Shown here one piece after another: positions 28,361-39,375 of a stretch of 64,000 bases of DNA. Within the stretch, counting starts at the first letter, position 1, and every line of letters begins with the position of its first letter. Below the pieces are notes generated by a model. The model was not told the origin of the DNA. It did no database searches and saw nothing but the letters and a program-made list of their open reading frames with translations. Origin of the DNA: Leeia speluncae (GTDB lineage: Bacteria > Pseudomonadota > Gammaproteobacteria > Burkholderiales > Leeiaceae). The stretch lies in the NCBI RefSeq assembly GCF_020564625.1, contig NZ_JAJBZT010000004.1:124001-188000 (forward strand), given 5' to 3'. Position numbers and translations under genes: made by a program.

Positions 28361-29140
28361 ATGACAGTAAATATCCATCCGACAGCCATTGTTGACCCAA
28401 AAGCGCAATTAGGTGCCAATGTTGAAATAGGCCCGTATTCGATTGTTGGCCCCAATGTTGTCATTGGTGATGATTGCTGGGTCGGCCCTCATGTTGTGAT
28501 TGAGGGCTATACAACAATTGGTGATAGAAATAAGTTTTATCAATTCAGTTCAATTGGCGCACACCCCCAAGATAAAAAATATGCTGGTGAACCGACAAAG
28601 CTTGTTATTGGTGACGATAATACGGTGCGAGAGTTTTGCACGTTTAATACAGGTACATCTCAAGATGGCGGGTTAACCAAAGTCGGCAACCATAATTGGA
28701 TCATGGCCTATGTGCATGTTGCACATGATTGTGTGATTGGTGATCGGACAATTTTTGCCAACAACGCACAACTTGCTGGACATGTGCACGTTGGTGATTG
28801 GGCTATCCTTGGTGGATTTACAGTTGTGCATCAGTTTGTACATATTGGTGCGCATAGTATGACAGGAATGGGAACAATCTTATTTCAAGATGTGCCTGCA
28901 TACGTGATGGTGACTGGAAATCCATCGGCCGCGCATGGCATTAATAGCGAAGGTTTAAAGCGCCGTGGCTTTACTTCGGAAGAGGTAATGGCAATTAAGC
29001 GCGCTTATAAAACGATTTACCGTAATGGCAATACACTGGCGCAAGCAAAAGATGAAATCGCACAATTATCGATGACAACGCCAGTACTTGAGTTGCTGAT
29101 GTCATCTTTGAATGATTCCACTCGTGGGATTGTTCGGTAA
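28361..29140 (+). CDS. lpxA: UDP-N-acetylglucosamine acyltransferase
   Basis: A 259-residue LpxA made of hexapeptide repeats (IHPTAIVDPKAQLGANVEIGP at the start) with the catalytic histidine in WIMAYVHVAHDCVIGD and the GMGTILFQDVPAYVMVTGNPS segment, then a helical C-terminus (GLKRRGFTSEEVMAIKRAYKTIYR). It performs the first step of lipid A synthesis. It lies 18 bp after fabZ. The fatty-acid chain-length ruler residue cannot be assigned without an alignment. Confidence 0.98.
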   Translation: MTVNIHPTAIVDPKAQLGANVEIGPYSIVGPNVVIGDDCWVGPHVVIEGYTTIGDRNKFYQFSSIGAHPQDKKYAGEPTKLVIGDDNTVREFCTFNTGTSQDGGLTKVGNHNWIMAYVHVAHDCVIGDRTIFANNAQLAGHVHVGDWAILGGFTVVHQFVHIGAHSMTGMGTILFQDVPAYVMVTGNPSAAHGINSEGLKRRGFTSEEVMAIKRAYKTIYRNGNTLAQAKDEIAQLSMTTPVLELLMSSLNDSTRGIVR

Positions 29141-29214
29141 ATTAACGCAGCTAATTATCTTAATAATCTTCATCAACGAATGAAGAATAACTAAATTTTT
29201 ATAGGGAGGGGTAA

Positions 29215-30375
29215 ATGGTCGACTCACGACCTTTTACCATTGCACTAGTGGCCGGGGAGGCTTCTGGTGATACATTGGGTGCCCATTTGGTCAGTGCATT
29301 AAAAAAGCATTTGCCAAATGCTCGCTTTGTCGGGATTGGCGGACCAAAAATGATAAAAGAAGGTATGACGTCCTGGTGGCCGCAAGAAAAATTGGCGGTG
29401 ATGGGGTATGTTGAGGTGCTCAAGCACTACCGAGAAATTGTCGGTATACGAAAACAACTAAAGGCAAGGTTGCTTGCCGATGCACCAGATGTGTTCATTG
29501 GTATTGATGCACCAGGCTTTAATTTAGATTTGGAAATTGATTTAAAGCGGCGGGGGATTAAAACGATTCACTACGTTAGTCCTTCCATTTGGGCTTGGAA
29601 GGCAAAGCGAATCCACAAAATTAAGCGTGCCGTTAATCATATCTTGGCATTATTTCCATTTGAGCCTGAGCTATACAAAGCTGAGCAAATCCCTGTCACG
29701 TATGTTGGGCATCCATTGGCTGATGTTTTTCCAATTGACCCGCCAAAAGCGGATATTCGTGAACAAATGAAGATTGGCATGTCTCGACCTGTCTTTGCAA
29801 TGTTGCCGGGCAGTCGCCAAAGCGAGTTAAAACAGCATGCGAGTTTATTTGTTAAGACCGCAAAGCTGATTGCGGAACAAGTACCAGACGCATTATTTTT
29901 AGTCCCCTTAATGACGCGAGAGACGAGAGAAATCTTCGAGAAAGCTTGTTTTAAAGAGGATTGTTCTGCTTTTGAGATGAATTTGATGTATGGGCATGCA
30001 CCTGAAGCGATGGCCGCTGCGGATGTTGTTTTGGTGGCAAGCGGTACCGCCACATTAGAGGCTGCATTGATGAAGCGTCCAATGGTTATTACCTACAAAA
30101 TGTCGCCGATTACTTGGTGGTTAATGACTCGCAAAATGTACTTACCTTATGTTGGGCTACCAAATATTCTAAGTAAAGAGTTTGTTGTGCCAGAAATTAT
30201 GCAAAAGAAGGCAACGCCGCAATCTTTATCCGTTGCCCTTTTGGAAAGTTTCCGCAACAAAGATTTGCAAGTTTCTCTCAAAGAGCGTTTTACCAATTTA
30301 CATTTATTGTTAAAACAAAATACAGCACAAAAGGCTGCAGAAGCAGTATTGCAAGTCATGGGAATTAACCGCTAA
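29215..30375 (+). CDS. lpxB: Lipid A disaccharide synthase
   Basis: A 386-residue GT19 glycosyltransferase: [69 protein letters not shown] and [22 protein letters not shown]. It joins UDP-diacylglucosamine and lipid X. A very strong GGGAGGGG ribosome site lies four to five bases before the ATG, unlike the modest sites of its neighbours. The stop overlaps the rnhB start by one base. Confidence 0.98.
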   Translation: MVDSRPFTIALVAGEASGDTLGAHLVSALKKHLPNARFVGIGGPKMIKEGMTSWWPQEKLAVMGYVEVLKHYREIVGIRKQLKARLLADAPDVFIGIDAPGFNLDLEIDLKRRGIKTIHYVSPSIWAWKAKRIHKIKRAVNHILALFPFEPELYKAEQIPVTYVGHPLADVFPIDPPKADIREQMKIGMSRPVFAMLPGSRQSELKQHASLFVKTAKLIAEQVPDALFLVPLMTRETREIFEKACFKEDCSAFEMNLMYGHAPEAMAAADVVLVASGTATLEAALMKRPMVITYKMSPITWWLMTRKMYLPYVGLPNILSKEFVVPEIMQKKATPQSLSVALLESFRNKDLQVSLKERFTNLHLLLKQNTAQKAAEAVLQVMGINR

Positions 30376-30998
30376 TGGCATATGTTGATTCTCTTGAATT
30401 GCCCGATCTGTGTTGTGGAGTTGATGAGGCGGGACGAGGGCCATTGGCTGGCCCTGTCTACGCAGCTGCTGTGATTTTAGATCCTGAACAAGAGATCGCC
30501 GGATTAGCTGATTCTAAGAAGTTGTCAGAACAAAAAAGAAATTATTTAGCAGCAGAAATTAAAGAAAAGTCTAAAGCTTGGTGTATTGCGTTTGCAACTG
30601 TAGATGAGATTGACCAATTAAATATTTTACATGCATCTATGCTTGCGATGGCTAGGGCCGTGCACGGTTTACAAATTCAGCCGCAACTTGCATTAATAGA
30701 TGGAAATCGCTGTCCTAAAATACTGATTCCTGCTAAAGCGATAGTGAAAGGGGATGCGCTGGTTCCTGCAATTTCCGCCGCATCTATTTTAGCCAAAACG
30801 GCTCGAGATCAAGTCTTGCTGGAGTTGCATCAAAAGTATCCGCAATATGGTTTTGATGCACACAAGGGATATCCAACCGAAAAACATTTGGCCGCAATAA
30901 AAGCGTATGGCGTATTAGATGAACACCGTCGTTCATTTAAACCTGTACGGGAATTGTTGGTTTCTGTAAAAAAAACTCAAGATTTCTTTGATTTTTAG
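30375..30998 (+). CDS. rnhB: Ribonuclease HII
   Basis: A 207-residue RNase [25 protein letters not shown] (first two catalytic acids), [20 protein letters not shown] (Asp), [12 protein letters not shown] and [18 protein letters not shown]. It removes ribonucleotides and RNA-DNA hybrids from DNA. It is coupled to lpxB by a one-base overlap (TAATG), as in many proteobacteria. Length and active-site residues are normal. Confidence 0.97.
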   Translation: MAYVDSLELPDLCCGVDEAGRGPLAGPVYAAAVILDPEQEIAGLADSKKLSEQKRNYLAAEIKEKSKAWCIAFATVDEIDQLNILHASMLAMARAVHGLQIQPQLALIDGNRCPKILIPAKAIVKGDALVPAISAASILAKTARDQVLLELHQKYPQYGFDAHKGYPTEKHLAAIKAYGVLDEHRRSFKPVRELLVSVKKTQDFFDF

Positions 30999-31021
30999 CA
31001 TCTTCACGCTTTAATAAAGTA

Positions 31022-31049
31022 TTGGTGTGCGCTTTTGTCATGGCATAAT
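31022..31049 (+). promoter_or_regulatory. Possible sigma-70 promoter of motA
   Basis: TTGGTG (31022-31027) and CATAAT (31044-31049) are 16 bp apart, 39 bp before motA. A sigma-28 (FliA) match was looked for and not found: TAAAG at 31015 is not followed at the right distance by GCCGATAA-like sequence. Confidence 0.3.
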
Positions 31050-31087
31050 CCTATGCGAGCTACCTGAAATAGCAAGGAAATGAAGCG

Positions 31088-31942
31088 ATGTTTGTTATCA
31101 TCGGATATGTATTTATGTTTGCCACCATCTTTGGTGCCTATGCCTCACATGGTGGGCATCTAGGCGGTTTGTGGCAGCCAAGTGAAATTGTGATGATTTT
31201 TGGTGGTGCGATTGGCGCTATGATTGTTGGCTATGGTGGTAAGCCACTTAAGGCAACCTTGAAAGCGTTTCCCACTGTGTTTAAAGGTAGTGCATTTAGT
31301 AAAGCATTTTACCTTGATTTGTTTGCCATGCTATTTGAGATACTTTCTAAAGTCCGTAAAGAAGGCTTAATGTCTATTGAAGCGGATGTGGAAGATCCTG
31401 AAAAAAGCCCTATCTTTAGTAAGTATCCAAAAATTGTTCATGATCACCACTTAATTGATTTTGTGACCGACTATCTGCGATTAATGGTGGGTGGTAACTT
31501 AAATGCGTTTGAAATTGAAAACTTGATGGATATTGAGATTGAAACGCACCATCATGAAGGGGCGATTCCTGCGGGAGCGGTTGCAAAGCTTGGTGATGCG
31601 CTGCCTGCATTTGGTATTGTGGCTGCGGTGATGGGGGTTGTGCATACGATGGGTTCTCTGCACTTGCCACCGACAGAACTCGGCGGTTTAATTGGTGCAG
31701 CACTCGTTGGAACGTTTTTGGGTATTCTTTTGGCATATGGAATGGTTGGTCCGTTAGCAACTATTTTGGAGTTCAAGGCAGATGAATCCACCAAGGTTTA
31801 CCAAACCGTCAAAGTAACGCTCCTTGCAAGTTTAAATGGCTATGCACCCCAAGTGGCCGTTGAGTTCGGGCGTAAGGCTTTGTACTCAACCGAGCGTCCA
31901 AGCTTTAAAGAACTCGAAGAGTTTGTGAAGCAGAAGAAATAA
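31088..31942 (+). CDS. motA: Flagellar motor stator protein MotA
   Basis: A 284-residue membrane protein with four helices. The N-terminus is FVIIGYVFMFATIFGAYASHGG and the cytoplasmic region has ILSKVRKEGLMSIEADVEDPEKSPIF, with the charged residues that contact FliG. The helix 3-4 region GDALPAFGIVAAVMGVVHTMGSL carries the conserved Pro. With MotB it forms the proton-driven stator. motB follows after 45 bp. No other flagellar genes lie in the window, so the motor operon stands apart from the main flagellar clusters. Confidence 0.97.
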   Translation: MFVIIGYVFMFATIFGAYASHGGHLGGLWQPSEIVMIFGGAIGAMIVGYGGKPLKATLKAFPTVFKGSAFSKAFYLDLFAMLFEILSKVRKEGLMSIEADVEDPEKSPIFSKYPKIVHDHHLIDFVTDYLRLMVGGNLNAFEIENLMDIEIETHHHEGAIPAGAVAKLGDALPAFGIVAAVMGVVHTMGSLHLPPTELGGLIGAALVGTFLGILLAYGMVGPLATILEFKADESTKVYQTVKVTLLASLNGYAPQVAVEFGRKALYSTERPSFKELEEFVKQKK

Positions 31943-31987
31943 ACATTCTACATGTCTTGCGATTGAACATAATTTACGAGCAGCGAT

Positions 31988-32887
31988 ATGAGTGATGATT
32001 CCCAACGGCCCATTGTCGTAAAAAAAATTAATAAAGGTCATGGCGGCCATCATGGTGGCGCTTGGAAAATTGCATATGCAGACTTTGTTACTGCGATGAT
32101 GGCTTTTTTCTTATTAATGTGGCTGCTTGGTTCTGTCTCAAAGGGTAAGCTTTCTGGTATTTCTGATTATTTCAATACGCCTTTGAAGGTCGCCTTGCAA
32201 GGTGGTGATAGTACAGGTAATGCCTCCAGTATTATTCCTGGTGGTGGACAAGATCTTCAAAAGATTTCAGGGGAAGTTGCGCGCGGGCAAAATACAGCCA
32301 ATGACTCAGAAAAGAAAATAAAGCAGGCCGCTGAAAAACTTAACTTTGAGAAAATCCGCGAAAGCATTGAAGAGGCTATTCAGAAAAACCCAGATATGGC
32401 CCAGTTTAAAAATCAGTTACTCATTGATATGACCCCTGAGGGTTTACGTATTCAATTGGTGGATGAGCAAAGTAGGCCAATGTTTGGAACGGGCAGTGCA
32501 AAATTACAGGACTACTCGGTACAACTTTTACATGATCTGGGCAAGTTGCTCAATGAGGTTCCGAATAAGGTTAGTTTATCTGGCCATACGGACTCTTTGG
32601 CCTATACGAGTGGAGATAAGGGTTACAGCAACTGGGAACTATCAGCAGATCGTGCAAATGCATCGAGGCGAGAGATGATCGCGGGTGGTTTGCAAGAAGG
32701 TAAAATTTTACGTGTTGTGGGCTTGGGTCCTGCAGTTCCTTTAGATGAGCAAAATCCTGATGCGCCGATTAATCGCCGCATTAGTATTATTGTTCTAAAC
32801 GAAGATACGGCTGCATCAATTATTAAGAATAGCGGCAAATCAGACCCTGCCGGAGATGCGCTGGTTGAGCAAGCAGCGAGTCAGTAA
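31988..32887 (+). CDS. motB: Flagellar motor protein MotB
   Basis: A 299-residue protein. The cytoplasmic basic N-terminus (VVKKINKGHGGHHGG) precedes the single membrane helix YADFVTAMMAFFLLMWLLG, which carries the proton-binding Asp. A plug/linker region follows, then an OmpA-like peptidoglycan-binding domain (residues ~150-270: LSGHTDSLAYTSGDKGYSNWELSADRANASRREM, NRRISIIV). Family motifs are intact. The start of the next gene overlaps its 3' end by about 32 bp, and a terminator hairpin lies 17 bp after its stop. Confidence 0.97.
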   Translation: MSDDSQRPIVVKKINKGHGGHHGGAWKIAYADFVTAMMAFFLLMWLLGSVSKGKLSGISDYFNTPLKVALQGGDSTGNASSIIPGGGQDLQKISGEVARGQNTANDSEKKIKQAAEKLNFEKIRESIEEAIQKNPDMAQFKNQLLIDMTPEGLRIQLVDEQSRPMFGTGSAKLQDYSVQLLHDLGKLLNEVPNKVSLSGHTDSLAYTSGDKGYSNWELSADRANASRREMIAGGLQEGKILRVVGLGPAVPLDEQNPDAPINRRISIIVLNEDTAASIIKNSGKSDPAGDALVEQAASQ

Positions 32888-33710
32888 AGCAAGTACTGAT
32901 AATGAAAGCGCTGCGAGACAGCGCTTTCTTCTATTGGGGCTCAGATTCTCAATACTTGTTGTTGTAAGTCTATTTTTTGCCGGCTTTCTATTAACGTCTT
33001 TTGCAATTAAAGAGTGGCAACCTTGGTTTTTGTCTCTCTTTTATGTTTGTATCTCTCTTATTCTTGGCAGGTTTTTCTTACCTAATCGCGTCTGGCTAAC
33101 TATTGCGATTCTATTTTATCCTACCTACTTAATTGGCAAACAATGGCCTTTGCTTGCTTTATTTTCCTTCTTTTGCTTATCTGTACTAACATTACTTATG
33201 GGACAGGCATGGCGGGGGCGAGTCCCTTTATTTTTGACTAGCCGCGGTATGTTAAGTCAACTAGCTAGTTTGATCCCACAAGGTAAAGTAAAGATTGCTG
33301 AACTAGGTTCGGGCACCGGGTCTGTAGTGGAGGCGATGTGCTTGGCAAACCCAGAGGCAATGATAGATGGGTATGAGTTGGCATGGATTCCAAGGTGGAT
33401 ATCCTACTGCAGATTTGCTAAACAACCGAATATCAGAATTCTTAACCAAGACTTTATGATGACTGATTGGTCATGTTACGATGTGATTTATGTATTTCAG
33501 TCACCATTAGTAATGGAGGCGATTTGGAAAAAGGCGCTTACTGAGATGCATGCAAATTCAATATTGATTAGCAATAGTTTTGAGGTGCCTGGTGTAACAG
33601 CTACCCAAGAGTTCTCTATTGCAGGTGGACGCCAGAATAAATTATTAATGTGGAAAATGGGAAGTTATAAGGACCATATTCATGGCAACAGACGTCAAGA
33701 TAAGTTCTGA
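32856..33710 (+). CDS. Membrane-anchored class I SAM-dependent methyltransferase-like protein
   Basis: A 284-residue protein. About four hydrophobic segments fill the first ~110 residues (LRFSILVVVSLFFAGFLLTSF, WFLSLFYVCISLILGRFF). The SAM-binding motif I is KIAELGSGTGSVVEAM near residue 147, followed by a short Rossmann-like domain (GYELAWIPRW, DVIYVFQSPLVM). The substrate is unknown. The start is uncertain. ATG 32856 lies inside motB and has GGAG immediately before it. TTG 32865 has GGAG nine bases upstream. The region 32904-32928 inside the frame forms the motB terminator hairpin. It overlaps the next gene by 29 bp. Confidence 0.75.
   Translation: MRWLSKQRVSKASTDNESAARQRFLLLGLRFSILVVVSLFFAGFLLTSFAIKEWQPWFLSLFYVCISLILGRFFLPNRVWLTIAILFYPTYLIGKQWPLLALFSFFCLSVLTLLMGQAWRGRVPLFLTSRGMLSQLASLIPQGKVKIAELGSGTGSVVEAMCLANPEAMIDGYELAWIPRWISYCRFAKQPNIRILNQDFMMTDWSCYDVIYVFQSPLVMEAIWKKALTEMHANSILISNSFEVPGVTATQEFSIAGGRQNKLLMWKMGSYKDHIHGNRRQDKF
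32904..32934 (+). terminator. Intrinsic terminator after motB, inside the next reading frame
   Basis: GAAAGCGCTG / CAGCGCTTTC is a perfect 10-bp stem with loop CGAGA, followed by TTCTATT. It begins 16 bp after the motB stop codon but lies within codons 17-26 of the overlapping methyltransferase-like frame. The weak T-tract suggests partial termination. Confidence 0.6.
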
Positions 33711-35136
33711 AGTTTCCCCCGTTGCAGCGAATTTCGTCAAAAGTTGGCAGAAAATTCCTTGGCCTGCAAGATTGACAACGCTTGAGCAACTACGCTCCGC
33801 CAAAACACAAACTTCAATGACGACAGGAAAGTTGGCTGCAATCATTGAGCATGATCCATTTATCTCAATGCAATTGATTGGATTTGTTAATAGTTCGCCA
33901 CGAGGAAATTTTGCGAGTGACGTAACAACAATTGAACATGCCATTATGTTGATGGGCTTCGATCAGTTTTTTGAGCGTTTTGGCAGAAGAATGCCTGTTG
34001 AAAAACTATTGGAAAAAGAGCCGGTCAGATTGGGACAAATTCGTGAGCGTATCGCTATTTGCGAATTTGCCGGTCTAATTGCATTGGAGTTAGCAAACCT
34101 CAGAAATGATAGTAAAGCAGAAGAAGTGAGTGTTGCCGCAATGCTGCACGATATCATTGAGCCACTACTGCTACTATCGCATCCGGATAAGCTAGGTGAA
34201 TTAAAAGAGTTTTCTCTCAGTAATCGAATTTGGCAAGAAGAGTCGCTACAGCGCTCCCGTTTCGGCTGTAGCTATGCAGAGATGAGGCATGCGCTTATGT
34301 CTCAATATGGAATGCCAAGTATGTTTCACGACATGATGGATGCATCTCTTGTTGAACATCCCCGGACACGTACCGTGCTTTTTGCTGTTGAGTGGGCACA
34401 TGCGGCATGGCATGGCACTTGGACACCGGCACTTCAGCAATCATTGGCTGCATTCGGTGCTGCTTTGATGAAACCCGTTGATGTCATTTGGCATCGGTTA
34501 ACGCAAGTAACGCTTCGATTGGCAAGGCAAGGGGCTTGGAATGGGTTAAGTCATCCTGCGATGTGGCTGCCTATGTTGCCTGGTGACTGGCCCTTGCCTA
34601 AAGTGGCTGCGCCTAAACATGCTTGGCCTGATGTAAAGGTTGTTGAAAAGACCATTACCCAATTAGAGCAAAGTGCCTCCGAATTAGATGTTGGGCAGGT
34701 CATGACCATTTTATTTCGGGGTGTGCGGTTGGGCATTGGATTGGATCGTGTTGCCCTGCTGGTGCAGCCAAAAGGTAGTAAGGTATTAAAGCCTCGATTC
34801 ATTGTTGGTTTGCCTGATGATCATCCTCTGCATTCGACCGAGCTCTCGCTAGATACGCCCCATGTTCTCACTAAGCTGGCAATGAAGACGCAGGGATTAT
34901 GGTTTGGTAACCATAATAGATCAAATCTGTCTAAGTTTTTGCCTGCTGCATTTGCTGATGAACAGAATAGAGATTGGTTTGCGATGTCTATTTGGGTTCA
35001 TGGGCATCCGCTCGGGGTTTTATATGCTGATGGTGGTTCCCATCGTCCGCATCTAGATGAACCAAGCTATCAAGCTTTTAAGCAATTATCTCAAGCTGCA
35101 TTAACCGCGCTTGAGCACTCTACTAAGCCTCACTAA
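33682..35136 (+). CDS. HDOD domain signalling protein
   Basis: A 484-residue cytoplasmic protein. Residues ~15-230 are an HDOD domain (LAAIIEHDPFISMQLIGFVNSS, TIEHAIMLMGFDQFFERF, VSVAAMLHDIIEPLLLLSHP). Residues ~310-480 look GAF-like (TILFRGVRLGIGLDRVALLVQP, WFAMSIWVHGHPLGVLYADGG). HDOD proteins are often tied to c-di-GMP or motility signalling, and here the gene follows motAB and the methyltransferase, which it overlaps by 29 bp. AAGGA lies about ten bases before the ATG. Its stop overlaps the next start (TAATG). Its exact role is unknown. Confidence 0.85.
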   Translation: MATDVKISSEVSPVAANFVKSWQKIPWPARLTTLEQLRSAKTQTSMTTGKLAAIIEHDPFISMQLIGFVNSSPRGNFASDVTTIEHAIMLMGFDQFFERFGRRMPVEKLLEKEPVRLGQIRERIAICEFAGLIALELANLRNDSKAEEVSVAAMLHDIIEPLLLLSHPDKLGELKEFSLSNRIWQEESLQRSRFGCSYAEMRHALMSQYGMPSMFHDMMDASLVEHPRTRTVLFAVEWAHAAWHGTWTPALQQSLAAFGAALMKPVDVIWHRLTQVTLRLARQGAWNGLSHPAMWLPMLPGDWPLPKVAAPKHAWPDVKVVEKTITQLEQSASELDVGQVMTILFRGVRLGIGLDRVALLVQPKGSKVLKPRFIVGLPDDHPLHSTELSLDTPHVLTKLAMKTQGLWFGNHNRSNLSKFLPAAFADEQNRDWFAMSIWVHGHPLGVLYADGGSHRPHLDEPSYQAFKQLSQAALTALEHSTKPH

Positions 35137-35954
35137 TGATGATTGAACAATTAACACAACTGCAGGTGATAAACTCATCTGCAAATCCTCGCTTTAAGCA
35201 ATTAGGTAAATTAATTTCAAGTAAGAGAGAGCGGAAGCAAACAGGGCTAATTGTATTAGACGGGATGCACTTATTAACCAGTGCGAAACAACAGCAACAA
35301 CTGCCAGTAGATATTTATCTCAGTGAAAGCGGGTTGAGTAATCAGGAAATTTTGGATTTTTTATCTGATTTAGAGCGGCCTCGAATCACCCTATTCAGTG
35401 ATGTGCTTTTTAGCCAGTTGACCGAGCTTTCTAGCCAAACGGGCATTATGGCAACGCTGCCACTTCCACAGGAATTGCCATTACATGCCAACGATAAACA
35501 GGACTATCTAGTGTTGGATGGGGTGCAAGATCCGGGTAACGTGGGGTCTATTCTTCGAACAGCGGCGGCGGCGGGGGTTTCTCAGGTTGTTTTGTCTACT
35601 GCATGTGCTGATGCGTGGTCCCCTAAAGTGTTGCGTGCGGGTATGGGAGCGCATTTTTCGCTTTCAATTCATATGGTGTCTGATGTGGCGAACTGGTTGC
35701 GAACGTTAGAACATGGCGTGAAGCGGGTTGTTACTTCTTTGCAGGCACGCTCTTCTCTGTTTGACGTTGATTTAACAGGCCCTGTTGCATGGGTATTTGG
35801 TAGTGAGGGTGCAGGTGTTTCTGAAGAGGTGGAACGTGTGTGCGAAACCCCTGTATTGATTCCAATGATTGGAATGACAGAGTCTTTAAATGTTGGGGCG
35901 GCTGCAGCGGTGTGTATGTTTGAACAATTAAGGCAGCGTACAAAAGCAAATTAG
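35136..35954 (+). CDS. SpoU/TrmH family RNA 2'-O-methyltransferase
   Basis: A 272-residue SPOUT methyltransferase. The N-terminal substrate-binding domain contains SSANPRFKQLGKLISSKRER. The three TrmH motifs are DGVQDPGNVGSILRTAAAAG, WVFGSEGAGVS and IPMIGMTESLNVGAAAAV. The target (a 23S rRNA or tRNA ribose) cannot be named from sequence alone; RlmB/TsnR-type proteins are the nearest in layout. It overlaps the HDOD gene by one base and is closed by a bidirectional terminator. ATG 35139 is an equally possible start. Confidence 0.88.
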   Translation: MMIEQLTQLQVINSSANPRFKQLGKLISSKRERKQTGLIVLDGMHLLTSAKQQQQLPVDIYLSESGLSNQEILDFLSDLERPRITLFSDVLFSQLTELSSQTGIMATLPLPQELPLHANDKQDYLVLDGVQDPGNVGSILRTAAAAGVSQVVLSTACADAWSPKVLRAGMGAHFSLSIHMVSDVANWLRTLEHGVKRVVTSLQARSSLFDVDLTGPVAWVFGSEGAGVSEEVERVCETPVLIPMIGMTESLNVGAAAAVCMFEQLRQRTKAN

Positions 35955-35969
35955 AATGCAGGATGAATA

Positions 35970-36010
35970 CCAAAGAAAAAGCCCAATTTTGAATTGGGCT
36001 TTTTCTTTGG
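35970..36010. terminator. Bidirectional terminator between the SpoU gene and guaB
   Basis: A perfect 19-bp stem, CCAAAGAAAAAGCCCAATT with its reverse complement, and loop TTG. T-rich tracts are present on both strands, so it serves both the plus-strand SpoU gene and the minus-strand guaB. Confidence 0.95.
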
Positions 36011-36037
36011 TCGCACTATTTATCTATCTACGTTGGT

Positions 36038-37573
<1,536 letters not shown>

Positions 37574-37720
37574 TTAGATAATGTATGTTAAGTAGTAAAA
37601 GTCACGCTTTTCTTTAGCAATTGCATATACTTAAAATAAATTTAGCCAGAAGAGAAACTATCTTCCATGAGATTTGCGATTGTATTTGGCAAAAAACAAT
37701 AACGAGGGTGAGCGCACTAA

Positions 37721-38206
37721 ATGGTCAAGGTGTTATTTGTCTGTATGGGAAATATTTGCCGTAGTCCTACGGCTGAGGGTGTTTTTCGCGCCAAAGTAAA
37801 GCAAGCGGGTCTATCGGATCTAGTTTTGATTGACTCGGCAGGTACGCATGCTTATCACGTTGGTGAGTCGCCAGATACACGTTCAGTTGCGGCCGCTTCA
37901 CGACGTGGGTTTGATTTGTCGGATATCCGTGCGCGAAAACTGACCGATCACGACTTCTTGGAATTCGACTATGTTTTAGCGATGGATCAGCGCAATTTAC
38001 GAGATATTAAACAAATAATAGGCTTAAATTTGGGCGACAAAGCGGAATTGTTTTTAAACTTTAGTCGCGCATATTCTGGGCAAGAAGTGCCAGATCCCTA
38101 CTATGGTGGCGGGGCTGGATTTGAAGATGTTTTAAATCGAATTGAAGATGCCTCTGAGGGATTGTTGCAGCAAATTCAATTACAATTGCGAAAAAAGCAA
38201 GATTGA
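37721..38206 (+). CDS. Low-molecular-weight protein-tyrosine phosphatase
   Basis: A 161-residue phosphatase with the P-loop VCMGNICRSPTAEGVFR (C-x5-R-S) at the N-terminus and the general-acid loop VPDPYYGG near residue 127. Relatives dephosphorylate bacterial tyrosine kinases of exopolysaccharide systems (Wzb/Ptp) or act on small phosphoesters. No tyrosine kinase gene is nearby. A GAGGGTGAG ribosome-site sequence lies upstream. It is followed by a receiver-domain gene after 28 bp. Confidence 0.94.
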   Translation: MVKVLFVCMGNICRSPTAEGVFRAKVKQAGLSDLVLIDSAGTHAYHVGESPDTRSVAAASRRGFDLSDIRARKLTDHDFLEFDYVLAMDQRNLRDIKQIIGLNLGDKAELFLNFSRAYSGQEVPDPYYGGGAGFEDVLNRIEDASEGLLQQIQLQLRKKQD

Positions 38207-38234
38207 ATCCGTATCTTAGTATGAAAGGGTTGCG

Positions 38235-38612
38235 ATGAGTCCACAAAATGTAACCATTTTAATTATTGATGATGATGCGGTGTTGAGGTCGCTAATTGGT
38301 AGTGTCTTACGCCAAGAGGGTTATACCGTTGTGGGGGATGCGCCTTCTGCTGAGTCTGGTTTGAAAGTCTTTGATGCGACGCCTACAGATCTAGTGTTGT
38401 TGGATATTAACTTGCCGGGTATGGATGGGATGTCTCTATTGCCGGAGCTATTGGCTAAACCGAATGCGCCAAAAGTGATCATGGTGAGTGGTGAAGCCAC
38501 CTTGGATAAAGTAAAAGGCGCATTGAGTGCCGGTGCAAGTGGCTTTGTTGTTAAGCCAATCAGTGCAAATAAATTATTGTCAGCGGTTTCTTTTGCCATT
38601 TCAGGCAAATAA
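38235..38612 (+). CDS. Single-domain response regulator (CheY-like)
   Basis: A 125-residue receiver domain without an output domain. The acidic pocket is in ILIIDDDAVLRSL, the phospho-accepting Asp in LVLLDINLPGMDGM, the Ser/Thr switch position is Ser in MVSGEATL, and the conserved Lys is in FVVKPISANKL. All phosphorylation residues are present. It starts seven to eight bases after AAGGG. No histidine kinase is adjacent, so its partner is unknown. Confidence 0.92.
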   Translation: MSPQNVTILIIDDDAVLRSLIGSVLRQEGYTVVGDAPSAESGLKVFDATPTDLVLLDINLPGMDGMSLLPELLAKPNAPKVIMVSGEATLDKVKGALSAGASGFVVKPISANKLLSAVSFAISGK

Positions 38613-38650
38613 GCCTATGCAAACCAAAACCGTTGATCGAAAGGTAAATT

Positions 38651-39139
38651 ATGAAGTTATGTCCATTTAGAGTTGGACAAGGGTTTGATGTACACGCACT
38701 TGTTGTCGATCGACCATTGATTATTGGTGGCGTTACTATTTCTTATGAAAAAGGGTTGGCAGGACACTCAGATGCCGATGTATTGCTTCATGCAATTACT
38801 GATGCCTTACTAGGTGCCGCTGGGTTAGGGGATATTGGGCAACATTTCCCAGATAATGATGTGGCATACCTTGGTGCAGACAGCCGAGTATTGTTACGCC
38901 ATGTGGTGGGCTTGCTTCATGCTGGTGGGTGGAAAATTGCAAACGTGGATGCCACCATTATTGCTCAAGCACCGAAGATGGCTCCGCATATTCCAGGTAT
39001 GGAGGAGTTAATTGCTTTTGATTTAGGTATTGATACTAAATGCGTCAACATTAAGGCAAAAACAACAGAGCGTTTGGGGTTTACTGGGCGAGGTGAGGGC
39101 ATTGCTGCGGATGCTGTGTGTTTGTTGTGGTCCGAATAA
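38651..39139 (+). CDS. ispF: 2-C-methyl-D-erythritol 2,4-cyclodiphosphate synthase
   Basis: A 162-residue Isp[12 protein letters not shown] (zinc-binding Asp and His), [43 protein letters not shown] and [17 protein letters not shown]. It catalyses the fifth step of the MEP pathway, forming the cyclodiphosphate. ispD, often adjacent or fused, is absent here; a receiver gene takes that place. An AAGG ribosome site precedes the ATG. Confidence 0.98.
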   Translation: MKLCPFRVGQGFDVHALVVDRPLIIGGVTISYEKGLAGHSDADVLLHAITDALLGAAGLGDIGQHFPDNDVAYLGADSRVLLRHVVGLLHAGGWKIANVDATIIAQAPKMAPHIPGMEELIAFDLGIDTKCVNIKAKTTERLGFTGRGEGIAADAVCLLWSE

Positions 39140-39282
39140 ATAACTTTTGATGCCGTTTATCGGTTTTGGTATGACAATGCTTTATTTTCTGTGTCGAAAA
39201 GCGTAAATTGTTACTGTGCGAACTTCCTCTGTTTAGGGGAAGTCAATTACATACTAACTTAAACACTAAGTAAAACGCCTTC

Positions 39283-39375
39283 TCAAGGTGTGAAAATGGC
39301 AAACCCGTCGCGAGGCGGGGACGCAAAGTTTCCGGTCTGTTATTAGCAGATAGCGGGGCCGCCTCATCTCGATCG
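39283..39375 (+). ncRNA. Cyclic di-GMP-I riboswitch (GEMM-I)
   Basis: The aptamer core is plain in the sequence. GGCAAACC begins at 39298. Stem P2, CCCGUC-GCGA-GGCGGG, has a GNRA tetraloop, followed by the invariant GGGACGCAAAG. Stem P3 runs CCGGTCTG...CAGATAGC, then GCGGGG and a closing GCC. This order and spacing match the GEMM-I class (Vc2-type). It lies about 80-160 nt upstream of the DUF1631 gene, in the 318-bp gap after ispF. No T-run terminator follows, so control is more likely at translation or by another mechanism. Confidence 0.93.

Noticed and set aside
31015-31050. Sigma-28 promoter before motA
   Set aside because: TAAAG is present but the downstream GCCGATAA-like element is missing at the proper spacing.
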